Assembly: GCA_002348905.1 (NCBI GenBank)
Contig: DEBW01000201.1
Coordinates: 11,665 to 19,915 of the forward strand
DNA: 8,251 nt
Source of the DNA: Ruminococcus flavefaciens
Lineage (GTDB): Bacteria > Bacillota > Clostridia > Oscillospirales > Ruminococcaceae
Direction of reading: 5' to 3'
Shown here: in pieces, positions 1 through 6,783 of the stretch
Layout: every line of letters begins with the position of its first letter
Numbering within the stretch: the first letter of the stretch is position 1
Translations under genes and position numbers: made by a program
The notes under the pieces: generated by a model
Databases searched by the model: none
What the model saw: the letters and a program-made list of their open reading frames with translations, nothing else
What the model was told of the DNA's origin: nothing

Positions 1-6
1 CCCTAT

Positions 7-45
7 GTGGACAGGTTCTAAAGATTGATTGCCGATTTTGTCCAC
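7..45. repeat. 7-bp inverted repeat at the left edge, origin unknown
   Basis: GTGGACA at 7-13 is the exact reverse complement of TGTCCAC at 39-45, with a 25-base loop. There is no T tract after it, so it is not an obvious terminator. The words TGTCCACTATT and GTGGACA recall repeated end sequences of some IS21-like elements as I remember them, but no transposase gene or target duplication is visible. No gene is seen in bases 1-137. Confidence 0.3.
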
Positions 46-64
46 TATTCCCCGACTTTATGAG

Positions 65-93
65 TTGTTTTTATACCTCCTTGAATGTATAAT
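65..93 (+). promoter_or_regulatory. Sigma-A type promoter of the GH5 gene
   Basis: A -35 like TTGTTT (65-70) and a perfect -10 TATAAT (88-93) are 17 bp apart. Transcription would start near 100, giving a leader of about 38 bases ahead of the ATG at 138. The left arm of the inverted repeat at 73-84 lies wholly in the spacer, so RNA made from this promoter would not contain it. Confidence 0.7.
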
Positions 94-134
94 AGATTCA
101 GTTGAAACGAAATATATATATATCAAGGAGGTAT
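73..134 (+). repeat. 12-bp perfect inverted repeat covering the GH5 Shine-Dalgarno
   Basis: ATACCTCCTTGA at 73-84 is the exact reverse complement of TCAAGGAGGTAT at 123-134, with 38 bases between and arm centres 50 bp apart. The right arm contains the full Shine-Dalgarno AAGGAGG (125-131), 6 bases ahead of the ATG at 138. In any transcript entering from upstream the two arms could form a 12-bp stem that hides the ribosome site. In RNA started at about 100 the left arm is absent and the site is open. The pairing is seen in the sequence; the regulatory effect is inference. A DNA operator role is the main alternative. Confidence 0.7.
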
Positions 135-137
135 TTT

Positions 138-1538
138 ATGAAACTTACAAGAATAGTTTCATCTTTGGCAGCCACTATGATGCTGTTTTCAAATATCAGC
201 ATGACTTCGTATGCAGAAAGCGAAGATATGCGTGATATCACGACTATGGAACTTGTCAGGGATATGGGTATAGGCATAAATCTCGGAAATACACTTGAAG
301 CGTGTCCTGACTGGTACGACGAGGACTGGATAGCCAAGTGGAGTGAAGGCAAGCCTAAGAATTATGAAACTGCATGGGGAAGTCCGGAAGTAACTAAGGA
401 AATGATAGAGGGTATGGCAAAGGAAGGCTTCGGCGTTCTGCGTATACCTGTAGCATGGTCGAATATGATGGCTCATGACGGTACTTACACTATCAATTCC
501 GAATATGATGCCCGTGTTCACGAGATAGTTGACTGGACTCTTGAAAGCGGTATGTATGCTATTATCAATATACACTGGGACGGCGGCTGGGTAAACAAGT
601 TCCCTGATGATAAAGAAGAGAGCATGAAGCGGTATTCACATATGTGGGAACAGATAGCCGACAGCTTCAAGGACTATGATGATTATCTCATGTTCGAGTC
701 TCAGAATGAAGAATTAGGCTGGCAGGAGATCTGGAATCCATGGGGAGGTACAGAAGGTAAGGCTGAATCCTATGCACTTTGTAACGAAATTAATCAGAAA
801 TTTGTGGATATCGTGAGAAATTCAGGCGGCAATAACTCTGAACGTCATCTTCTTATCTCCGGCTATAACACAGGCATTGACCGTACCTGTGACTCTCTTT
901 TCAAAATGCCGGAAGATCCTGCAAACCGTATGGCGGTATCGGTACATTATTATTCTCCTGCTGGTTTTGCTATACTTGAAGAGGATGCAGATTGGGGAAA
1001 AGCTACTCCTACATGGGGCAGTGATTCGGACTATGCTTCACTCCGCAGTGAAATGGATATGCTCAAGACAAACTTTACCGACAAAGGTATTCCTGTAATT
1101 ATCGGAGAATACGGCTGTCCTACAAAAAATAAAGAGCCTGAGTCTGTACGCCGTTTTCTCTCTTCTGTTTGTGAAGAAGCTTACAAGCGTGGACACTGCC
1201 CTGTAATGTGGTCAACTCCTGGCGGACACTATGACCGTGCCACATACAAGATGACAGATCAGGAGCTTCAGAAAAAGCTTTACGAGATCGGCGGAAAAGA
1301 ATTTTCTCCCCGCACACTCAATAATAATACTGACAAGCCTGCTGAACAGCTTATGGGTGACGTAGACCTTGACGGTACATTTAATATAGCTGACGCTGTT
1401 ACAGTTCAGAAGTGGCTTCTCGGCGACAATACAGCTTCCATGAAGAAGTGGGAGAATGCTGACTTCGATAACGACGGAAAAATTGATGTGTTTGATTTCT
1501 GTCTCATGAAGAAGAAACTTGTTGAACAGAGCAAATAG
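138..1538 (+). CDS. Secreted GH5 endo-beta-glucanase with C-terminal type I dockerin
   Basis: This 466-residue enzyme should hydrolyse beta-1,4 glucans (cellulose, xyloglucan or mixed-linkage glucan) outside the cell as a cellulosome subunit. A signal peptide spans residues 1-26, with likely cleavage after SYA. The GH5 barrel runs from about 35 to 388: NLGNT at 48-52, RIPVAW at 102-107, INIHW at 143-147, acid/base Glu191 in the NE motif, HYY at 270-272, nucleophile Glu324 in IIGEYG, and Trp358. It most resembles GH5_4-like ruminococcal cellulases, but the subfamily is from memory. After a short linker a dockerin occupies about 405-462, with calcium loops at 408-419 and 442-453. The ATG at 138 is chosen over an in-frame TTG at 102 because AAGGAGG lies 6 bases before it and a clean signal peptide follows. 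It is monocistronic, with its own promoter and terminator. Confidence 0.95.
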   Translation: MKLTRIVSSLAATMMLFSNISMTSYAESEDMRDITTMELVRDMGIGINLGNTLEACPDWYDEDWIAKWSEGKPKNYETAWGSPEVTKEMIEGMAKEGFGVLRIPVAWSNMMAHDGTYTINSEYDARVHEIVDWTLESGMYAIINIHWDGGWVNKFPDDKEESMKRYSHMWEQIADSFKDYDDYLMFESQNEELGWQEIWNPWGGTEGKAESYALCNEINQKFVDIVRNSGGNNSERHLLISGYNTGIDRTCDSLFKMPEDPANRMAVSVHYYSPAGFAILEEDADWGKATPTWGSDSDYASLRSEMDMLKTNFTDKGIPVIIGEYGCPTKNKEPESVRRFLSSVCEEAYKRGHCPVMWSTPGGHYDRATYKMTDQELQKKLYEIGGKEFSPRTLNNNTDKPAEQLMGDVDLDGTFNIADAVTVQKWLLGDNTASMKKWENADFDNDGKIDVFDFCLMKKKLVEQSK

Positions 1539-1571
1539 ATCTCCATTTTATAGATTCTCTCTTATATCCCG

Positions 1572-1605
1572 AAAAACTCTCCTTTCCACAAAGGGGAGTT
1601 TTTTT
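1572..1605 (+). terminator. Rho-independent terminator after the GH5 gene
   Basis: A stem of about 14 pairs joins 1572-1585 to 1590-1603 (core CTCTCCTTT / AAAGGGGAG, with one G-U pair) around a CCAC loop, and the descending arm merges into a run of T to 1605. It lies 33 bases after the GH5 stop codon. Confidence 0.93.
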
Positions 1606-1620
1606 GTATTTTGTAAATAT

Positions 1621-1642
1621 TAAGAAAATCATAAGAATTTCA
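1621..1642 (+). promoter_or_regulatory. Tandem 11-bp direct repeats, likely response-regulator site
   Basis: TAAGAAAATCA (1621-1631) is followed at once by TAAGAATTTCA (1632-1642); 9 of 11 bases match. OmpR/PhoB-family regulators commonly bind head-to-tail repeats with an 11-bp period. The pair sits just upstream of the -35 position of the 1669-1674 -10 box. Binding by the regulator encoded at 1788-2498, and hence autoregulation, is inference. Confidence 0.5.
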
Positions 1643-1668
1643 TCAGTGAAATAATAAGATTCGGGCTA

Positions 1669-1674
1669 TATAAT
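1669..1674 (+). promoter_or_regulatory. -10 box of a possible activator-dependent promoter
   Basis: A perfect TATAAT stands at 1669-1674, but the -35 position 17 bp upstream (GTGAAA, 1646-1651) is poor. A weak -35 directly behind the tandem repeats at 1621-1642 is the usual layout of a promoter activated by an OmpR-type regulator. It overlaps closely with the stronger promoter at 1676-1704, and either could drive the two-component operon. Confidence 0.45.
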
Positions 1675-1675
1675 A

Positions 1676-1704
1676 TTGACAGAAGAACAACAGAGCGGTA
1701 AAAT
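1676..1704 (+). promoter_or_regulatory. Strong sigma-A promoter of the two-component operon
   Basis: A perfect -35 TTGACA (1676-1681) and -10 TAAAAT (1699-1704) are separated by 17 bp. The start would be near 1711, leaving a leader of about 77 bases that begins with the hairpin at 1713-1750. The -35 lies 2 bp after the neighbouring TATAAT at 1669-1674, so the two promoters should compete or be used under different conditions. Confidence 0.75.
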
Positions 1705-1712
1705 ATATAGTG

Positions 1713-1750
1713 GTCTGCTGTAAAAGGTCAGTACAATGACTTTTGCAGAC
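1713..1750 (+). other. Hairpin in the 5' leader of the two-component operon
   Basis: GTCTGC (1713-1718) pairs with GCAGAC (1745-1750), AAAAG (1722-1726) with CTTTT (1740-1744), and TCA (1728-1730) with TGA (1737-1739), around a six-base loop GTACAA. A TGT bulge and a single G bulge interrupt the stem. The hairpin begins almost at the predicted transcript start and has no T tract, so it is not a terminator. It may stabilise the mRNA or be a protein site. I do not recognise it as a known riboswitch class. Confidence 0.55.
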
Positions 1751-1787
1751 AGATCACAAATAAAAATACCGCCGAAAGGACTTTATC

Positions 1788-2498
1788 ATGATAAATATAG
1801 AAAATTCTTCTGTACTTGTCGTGGACGATGACCACGACATAGTAAATGCGATCGCAGCACTTCTTTCAAGGGAGGGATACACAGTCTACAAGGCATATAA
1901 CGGACTTGAAGCTATAGATTCTCTCATGCAGAATGACATCCAGCTCATACTTATCGACGTAATGATGCCGAAGCTTGACGGACTTTCGGCAATGATGAGG
2001 ATACGTGCAACAAAGAATATCCCGATAATAGTGCTGTCTGCCAAATCCGAGGACAGCGACAAAATACTCGGACTTTCCATGGGAGCAGACGACTACATTA
2101 CAAAGCCATACAATCCAATGGAGCTTGTGGCGAGAGTGCAGTCAAATCTGAGAAGATACCTTACGCTCGGAGCAGCAGAGGGCATCCATAAGACAAATAT
2201 TGTACGCTTAGGCGGTCTTGAACTTGACAAGGACTGTAAACAGCTTTCAGTTGACGGCAGTCCTGTGAAGCTGACAGCTACTGAGTACAAGATAACCGAA
2301 CTTCTTATGACGAATGCCGGACGTATTTTTTCCGCTGAGGAGATATACTCAAGGGTATGGAATGAAGATTCCTATTCGATAGAGAATACAGTAATGGTAC
2401 ACATTCGTCATATAAGAGAAAAAATAGAGATAAATCCCAGTGAACCACGCTACCTTAAAGTAGTATGGGGAATAGGATACAAAATGGAGAAACAATAG
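1788..2498 (+). CDS. OmpR/VanR-type response regulator
   Basis: This 236-residue cytoplasmic transcription factor should be phosphorylated by the kinase encoded next to it and then bind DNA. The receiver domain (about 7-120) has the acidic pocket Asp13-Asp15, phospho-acceptor Asp57 in LIDVMMPKLDG, switch Ser84 in LSAKSE and Lys106 in DDYITKPY. The winged-helix output domain covers about 138-236, with the family signature near residues 178-232 (LTATEYKI, IRHIREKI, VWGIGYK). The length is normal for the family. AAAGGA (1775-1780) lies 7 bases before the ATG. The stop codon is 11 bases before the kinase start, so the two are one operon. Tandem repeats at 1621-1642 suggest autoregulation. The targets cannot be read from the sequence; the GH5 gene upstream is one candidate, with no direct support. 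Confidence 0.95.
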   Translation: MINIENSSVLVVDDDHDIVNAIAALLSREGYTVYKAYNGLEAIDSLMQNDIQLILIDVMMPKLDGLSAMMRIRATKNIPIIVLSAKSEDSDKILGLSMGADDYITKPYNPMELVARVQSNLRRYLTLGAAEGIHKTNIVRLGGLELDKDCKQLSVDGSPVKLTATEYKITELLMTNAGRIFSAEEIYSRVWNEDSYSIENTVMVHIRHIREKIEINPSEPRYLKVVWGIGYKMEKQ

Positions 2499-2509
2499 GA
2501 GTGGTAACA

Positions 2510-4978
2510 ATGATCCTTAAAAAGAGGTTTTCACGAATCATAGCATTTATATTATCCTGCGCACTTGTCGGGTTATGTATTTTTCAGTGTGTATTCATAA
2601 TAAACGTGAATATGGACGAAGTTGAAAAGCGTAGTGAGCGTGACGACGTTATAGAAAGTTACGGCTATACACATGATATGAATTATCTTTTCGATCAGCT
2701 TTGGGCACTGAGCAATATATATCTTCGCAATGCGGACGCAAAGAACCAGTATACCTGTTCTGAAGAATACGAAAAGGCAATAAAAAAGACACTTACAGAC
2801 CTCGGACTTATGGACAAAAACGGTAAGCCGGTCATAAATAATCCAAGCAATTTTGAGTATATGGCAACCTGCGGAGACAATGTTCTTACAAATATCACAG
2901 GTTCACCTGAAAAGCTTGAAACAGCGTACTCAATAAAGTACATTAACGGCATGGATGAGAATTATCCTGTCGGACTGAACTGGGAACACAGCACTAATAT
3001 ATACTGGTATACCACAAATTACGGTCTTACATATTATGTATTAGGCGGTTCTCTGCCGAAAAGAGCAGTAGCACTCTACGATTTTGATACGACCGGACTT
3101 GACAGCTATACTGATTATAACGGCGCACAGATATTCTACAAGACTGACGGAACTACTCCTGCACCTGACATCAGACATTTCAGTGATGAAAACAGAACCT
3201 ACGCAAACCGTGAAGCCTTTGAGCAGTTTGAACATGAAACAGGCACTGAATATATCCTTCCTGACGAAGCGTATGATTACAGAGAATATGACGAAGAAAA
3301 GGACTACGCATATGTCGGCGATATATCGGAGGTTACTGATACAGGCGTATTCATGGTATACGATGAGAATTCAAGAGAATGGGTAAAGATAAATAAAAAC
3401 AGATTTGAGAAGTACGAAGGCAGCAACAGAGATATAAGCATATACATCAAGCCTTCTGACGAGCTTATTGCTGAATATGAGCAGTACCGCTCACATCGTG
3501 AAGAAGTGGAGCAGGATTCTGTACATAAAATGATACCATTTGCTGTTATTGGAATAGCCGGAGTTATCATTGCTCTGTTGCTTCTCTTCTGCTGCGGTTA
3601 CAGCGCAGAGAAAAAAGGCTTTGTACTTGCGATGCCAGACCATATATTTGCAGAACTTCCTGTAGTACTTATCGCTGCATCTGTTTTAGCGGCTGTATCA
3701 ATGGTCGATTCAGGAGTCAACGAGCTAAGAGGAGCATTTGATGACTATTATACTTCATATGACATGGGAGGTATAATTGCCGGAAGTGCATTTACAGCGA
3801 TCTATGCAATAATACTCGGATGCCTTATAACTCTTGTTAACCGTATAAAGTGCAGAAGCTTATTCAAGACATCTCTCACAGGACGTATGCTTGCTTTTGT
3901 ATGGAAATACGTGAAGAAGTTCTGCTCATACCTGAAAAGAGACTACGAAAAGCGCAGTTTCAGACATATTGAGAAAAATGCACTCCGCAAAGACATTTTC
4001 ATGCGCAGATTCATTATACGTACAGCCATAGCAGTAGGTGCAGAGTTTATAAACTGCATACTCTTTATACCGACAGAGTTGTGGGAATCATTCGTATTCA
4101 TTACACTGATACTCTTTGCAGCGTATGTATTTTTCAGTATACGTGACCATATCGAGATAGCAGGCATATCAAAACAGATAGCTGAAATGAATGGGGGAGA
4201 CTACTCTCCGAGAACAGTTCCTGAGAAGTCTCCGGCTTACGGAACTGTAAACAACCTGAATAATATCTCTGCCGGAATACGCAGTGCAGTTGACCAACAG
4301 GTAAAGTCAGAGCGTATGAAGATAGAACTTGTCACGAATGTTTCTCATGACCTTAAAACTCCGCTTACTTCAATAATAAGCTATATCGACCTTCTTACAG
4401 CAGAGGAGATGAGTCCGGCTGCAAGGGACTATGTTACTATAATCAGTCAGAAGTCAGACAGGCTCAAATCAATGGTATCTGACCTCTTTGATCTCGCAAA
4501 GGCTACAAGTCACACTGACGTAAACAATGAACAGATAGATGCGGTTATCCTGACTAATCAGGTATTAGGCGATATGTCAGACAAAATTTCCCAGTCCGGC
4601 ATTGAGATACGCACAGATATAAAAGCGCAGTCAGCTCCGATAATGGCTGAGGGAAAGAAGCTTTACCGTGTACTCCAGAATCTCATTGACAATTCGCTGA
4701 AATATTCAATGGCAGGCACAAGGATATATATAACCCTTGAAAATGACGATACTTACACGCAAATATCAGTAAAAAATATTTCCGCAGAGGAAATGAATTT
4801 CACTCCTGAGGAGATAATGGAACGCTTTACAAGGGGAGACAGATCACGTACCACCGAGGGCAATGGTCTTGGACTTTCGATCGCCAAGAGCTTCACAGAA
4901 GCCTGCGGAGGAAAGTTTGAAATAGTTCTGGACGGTGATATGTTTACCGCTGTCGTTAAGCTTCCGCTCATAAAATAA
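2510..4978 (+). CDS. Large six-helix sensor histidine kinase
   Basis: This 822-residue membrane kinase is the partner of the preceding regulator. Helices are expected at about 9-33, 341-363, 378-398, 419-444, 498-520 and 528-544. Between the first two lies an extracellular domain of about 305 residues, rich in Tyr and acidic residues, that I cannot assign to a family. A HAMP-like linker (about 545-600) leads to the dimerisation helix with phospho-acceptor His613 in VSHDLKTPLT, then the ATPase domain: N box NLIDNSLKYS (724-733), F-box-like FTRGDRSR (773-780) and G2 box GNGLGLS (784-790). The usual DxGxG of the G1 box is replaced by KNISAEE. At 822 residues it is long for a VanS-type kinase. 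The ATG at 2510 is chosen because AGGAG (2497-2501) lies 8 bases upstream; an in-frame ATG at 2465 would overlap the regulator by 34 bases and lacks a good site. The signal is unknown. Confidence 0.92.
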   Translation: MILKKRFSRIIAFILSCALVGLCIFQCVFIINVNMDEVEKRSERDDVIESYGYTHDMNYLFDQLWALSNIYLRNADAKNQYTCSEEYEKAIKKTLTDLGLMDKNGKPVINNPSNFEYMATCGDNVLTNITGSPEKLETAYSIKYINGMDENYPVGLNWEHSTNIYWYTTNYGLTYYVLGGSLPKRAVALYDFDTTGLDSYTDYNGAQIFYKTDGTTPAPDIRHFSDENRTYANREAFEQFEHETGTEYILPDEAYDYREYDEEKDYAYVGDISEVTDTGVFMVYDENSREWVKINKNRFEKYEGSNRDISIYIKPSDELIAEYEQYRSHREEVEQDSVHKMIPFAVIGIAGVIIALLLLFCCGYSAEKKGFVLAMPDHIFAELPVVLIAASVLAAVSMVDSGVNELRGAFDDYYTSYDMGGIIAGSAFTAIYAIILGCLITLVNRIKCRSLFKTSLTGRMLAFVWKYVKKFCSYLKRDYEKRSFRHIEKNALRKDIFMRRFIIRTAIAVGAEFINCILFIPTELWESFVFITLILFAAYVFFSIRDHIEIAGISKQIAEMNGGDYSPRTVPEKSPAYGTVNNLNNISAGIRSAVDQQVKSERMKIELVTNVSHDLKTPLTSIISYIDLLTAEEMSPAARDYVTIISQKSDRLKSMVSDLFDLAKATSHTDVNNEQIDAVILTNQVLGDMSDKISQSGIEIRTDIKAQSAPIMAEGKKLYRVLQNLIDNSLKYSMAGTRIYITLENDDTYTQISVKNISAEEMNFTPEEIMERFTRGDRSRTTEGNGLGLSIAKSFTEACGGKFEIVLDGDMFTAVVKLPLIK

Positions 4979-5010
4979 AGATAAAATGTAGGAAAGAAAG
5001 ATAACATATA

Positions 5011-5041
5011 AAAAACAGGGGCTTTGAAAGTCCCTGTTTTT
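5011..5041. terminator. Bidirectional terminator between convergent operons
   Basis: The arms 5011-5024 and 5028-5041 form a 14-bp stem (core ACAGGGGCTT / AAGTCCCTGT, one G-U pair) with a TGA loop. A T run follows on the plus strand (to 5041), and the A run at 5010-5015 gives a T run on the minus strand. It therefore ends both the kinase operon (stop at 4978) and the minus-strand sigma operon (stop at 5074). Confidence 0.92.
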
Positions 5042-5073
5042 GTGTTATCTTGTGAGATTTTTTATCCTGAGAT

Positions 5074-6783
5074 TCAGATTTTTCCCTCGGAATCCATTTC
5101 CATAATAATACGTGCATCATTCAGAGTAATGCCTTCACTTTCGTCAACGTCAGCGTTTATCTTGCCCTGTTCGGAGAGATTGTATCTGTCACGGTTGCCT
5201 ATGTACTGTAAAACTGTAACAGCATCTGCTAAAGTAACCTTTTTATCGCAGTTTGCATCGCCTTTGAGTGTAACAGCACTTTTCATGATAGAAGCTATCT
5301 GAGTACCGGCGATCTCACTGATGCTGCTGTAAGGTACAGGTATATCCTGAGGGGTATGTGAAAGGATATAGGCTTGTGCTGCAACGATGTCGTACAGGTC
5401 GCCGCTGAGACCATTGCCGTTAAGGTCAAAATCGTTGTCAAGGTAGTTACGTATTACAGACGGGAGAGAACTGTTTTCAGCCGGGATATTTCCAAATATC
5501 TCCAGTGTATAGTCTTGTAAAATATCGAAGTCTTCCTTGTCGAGAATTTCGTTGCCGTCTATATCTGGCATATCAGCATCGCCGTTATCTACATCAGCAC
5601 TCCACTTCTCGTAAAATTCGTAATAAACCGTATCATCAAATGATGTCTTTATTTTTTTATTTATCAGACCTTTGGCTGCTCCCCATTTTTCAATGTCTTT
5701 ATAAATTGTAACGTTATCAGGTATTGACATATTCTCGCAGCCGGGACGGTTGTCAGTGAAGTACTCAGGTGTTGTATATATAAGCTTGAAATCGTTCCTG
5801 CTGAAATAAATCTCCATAAGGTCTTGCCAGTATATGCCACGGAAATAGATAGAATATACATCACGATATTTCATATTTGTCTCGCAAAGCTTTACATAAT
5901 TGTTATAAACATTTTCTGAAATGTTATCGGCATATGCAAAGTTTGAATTGTACGGAAGAATTTCTTCCGAAGCGCTTCGATTTATGGCATCTAACATACA
6001 ATAATTGTGAGCGCCGCATATTACACAATCCTGAACGTCGTGAAGATCAAATACTCCGTCTTCATTTAAGTCGTAAAGAGGATCAAGATCAGTACAGAAT
6101 CTCATTCTTATAATATTTGTAAGATATCCAGACTGAATCCTGATCGTTTCAAATGCATAGCCAATAAGAGCTTTTTTGTTGTTGTATTGTTCGTATATTT
6201 CGGGATATTGCTTGAGCTTTTCTATATTGAATGAATTAGCGTGGACTACAAGATAAGGATAACCTATTGTATCCATATAGTAATCCTCTCTAAAATATTC
6301 AGGCTTCAGAGTATGTGTCAGGTGGTAGCGGATAAGCAAAAGTGAATCGAGTGAAGCTATCTCTAAATCACCCTTATCCTGATAATATCTGCTCTTTTTA
6401 AAGAACTCCTTGTTGCGGATATCTTCTCTTGTTTCAAGAAATTCCATTGATTCTTCTGACGGAGCTTTGAATTCAAAGCTATCAACGTATATATGTTCTT
6501 TGTCATACTTCCATTCCTCATAAGTTCTGAGAAGTGCAGCATCACGCATATCAAGTTCGCCGTTGCGGTCGATATCAATGTCGATGAGCCCCTGATCTAT
6601 CTTGTCGAAGAGTTCCTGCTCTGCCGGATTTATTACGTTTGCTGGTTCATCGTAAATATAAGGGTTAGTTGCATATTTCTCGGCTGGATCTTTGTAATCT
6701 GTTATATCTGCTGCGTATGTATTATTAGCAGCGATAGGTGTCAGCATAGCTGCTGCTGTAAGAGCACTTATAATTTTTTTCAT
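5074..6783 (-). CDS. Possible separate secreted dockerin protein from an internal start
   Basis: Inside the 771-residue frame, the ATG at 6783 has all the marks of a gene start. GAAAGGAG (6798-6791) lies 7 bases upstream, and the first 24 residues are a classical signal peptide (KK, hydrophobic core, cleavage after TYA). The product would be a 569-residue secreted protein with four scattered calcium-loop motifs and the C-terminal dockerin, able to join a cellulosome. No stop codon separates it from the upstream frame, so it may be made in addition to the long membrane-anchored form. It could instead be a former separate gene whose upstream stop was lost, or only the long form may be used. Function of the ectodomain: unknown. 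Confidence 0.5.
   Translation of the reverse strand: MKKIISALTAAAMLTPIAANNTYAADITDYKDPAEKYATNPYIYDEPANVINPAEQELFDKIDQGLIDIDIDRNGELDMRDAALLRTYEEWKYDKEHIYVDSFEFKAPSEESMEFLETREDIRNKEFFKKSRYYQDKGDLEIASLDSLLLIRYHLTHTLKPEYFREDYYMDTIGYPYLVVHANSFNIEKLKQYPEIYEQYNNKKALIGYAFETIRIQSGYLTNIIRMRFCTDLDPLYDLNEDGVFDLHDVQDCVICGAHNYCMLDAINRSASEEILPYNSNFAYADNISENVYNNYVKLCETNMKYRDVYSIYFRGIYWQDLMEIYFSRNDFKLIYTTPEYFTDNRPGCENMSIPDNVTIYKDIEKWGAAKGLINKKIKTSFDDTVYYEFYEKWSADVDNGDADMPDIDGNEILDKEDFDILQDYTLEIFGNIPAENSSLPSVIRNYLDNDFDLNGNGLSGDLYDIVAAQAYILSHTPQDIPVPYSSISEIAGTQIASIMKSAVTLKGDANCDKKVTLADAVTVLQYIGNRDRYNLSEQGKINADVDESEGITLNDARIIMEMDSEGKI

Noticed and set aside
102..137. TTG start 12 codons upstream for the GH5 gene
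   Set aside because: The AAGGAGG ribosome site at 125-131 would lie inside the coding part, the predicted transcript starts at about 100, and the ATG at 138 gives a standard signal peptide.
189..575. Minus-strand frame of 128 codons opposite the GH5 gene
   Set aside because: Antisense shadow of a conserved GH5 domain; no promoter or ribosome site.
877..1098. Plus-strand frame of 73 codons inside the GH5 gene
   Set aside because: It lies wholly within the well-supported GH5 catalytic domain in another frame, with no ribosome site or recognisable domain.
2465..2509. ATG at 2465 as the kinase start
   Set aside because: It would overlap the regulator gene by 34 bases, has no ribosome site and adds 15 residues before the membrane helix; the ATG at 2510 has AGGAG 8 bases upstream.
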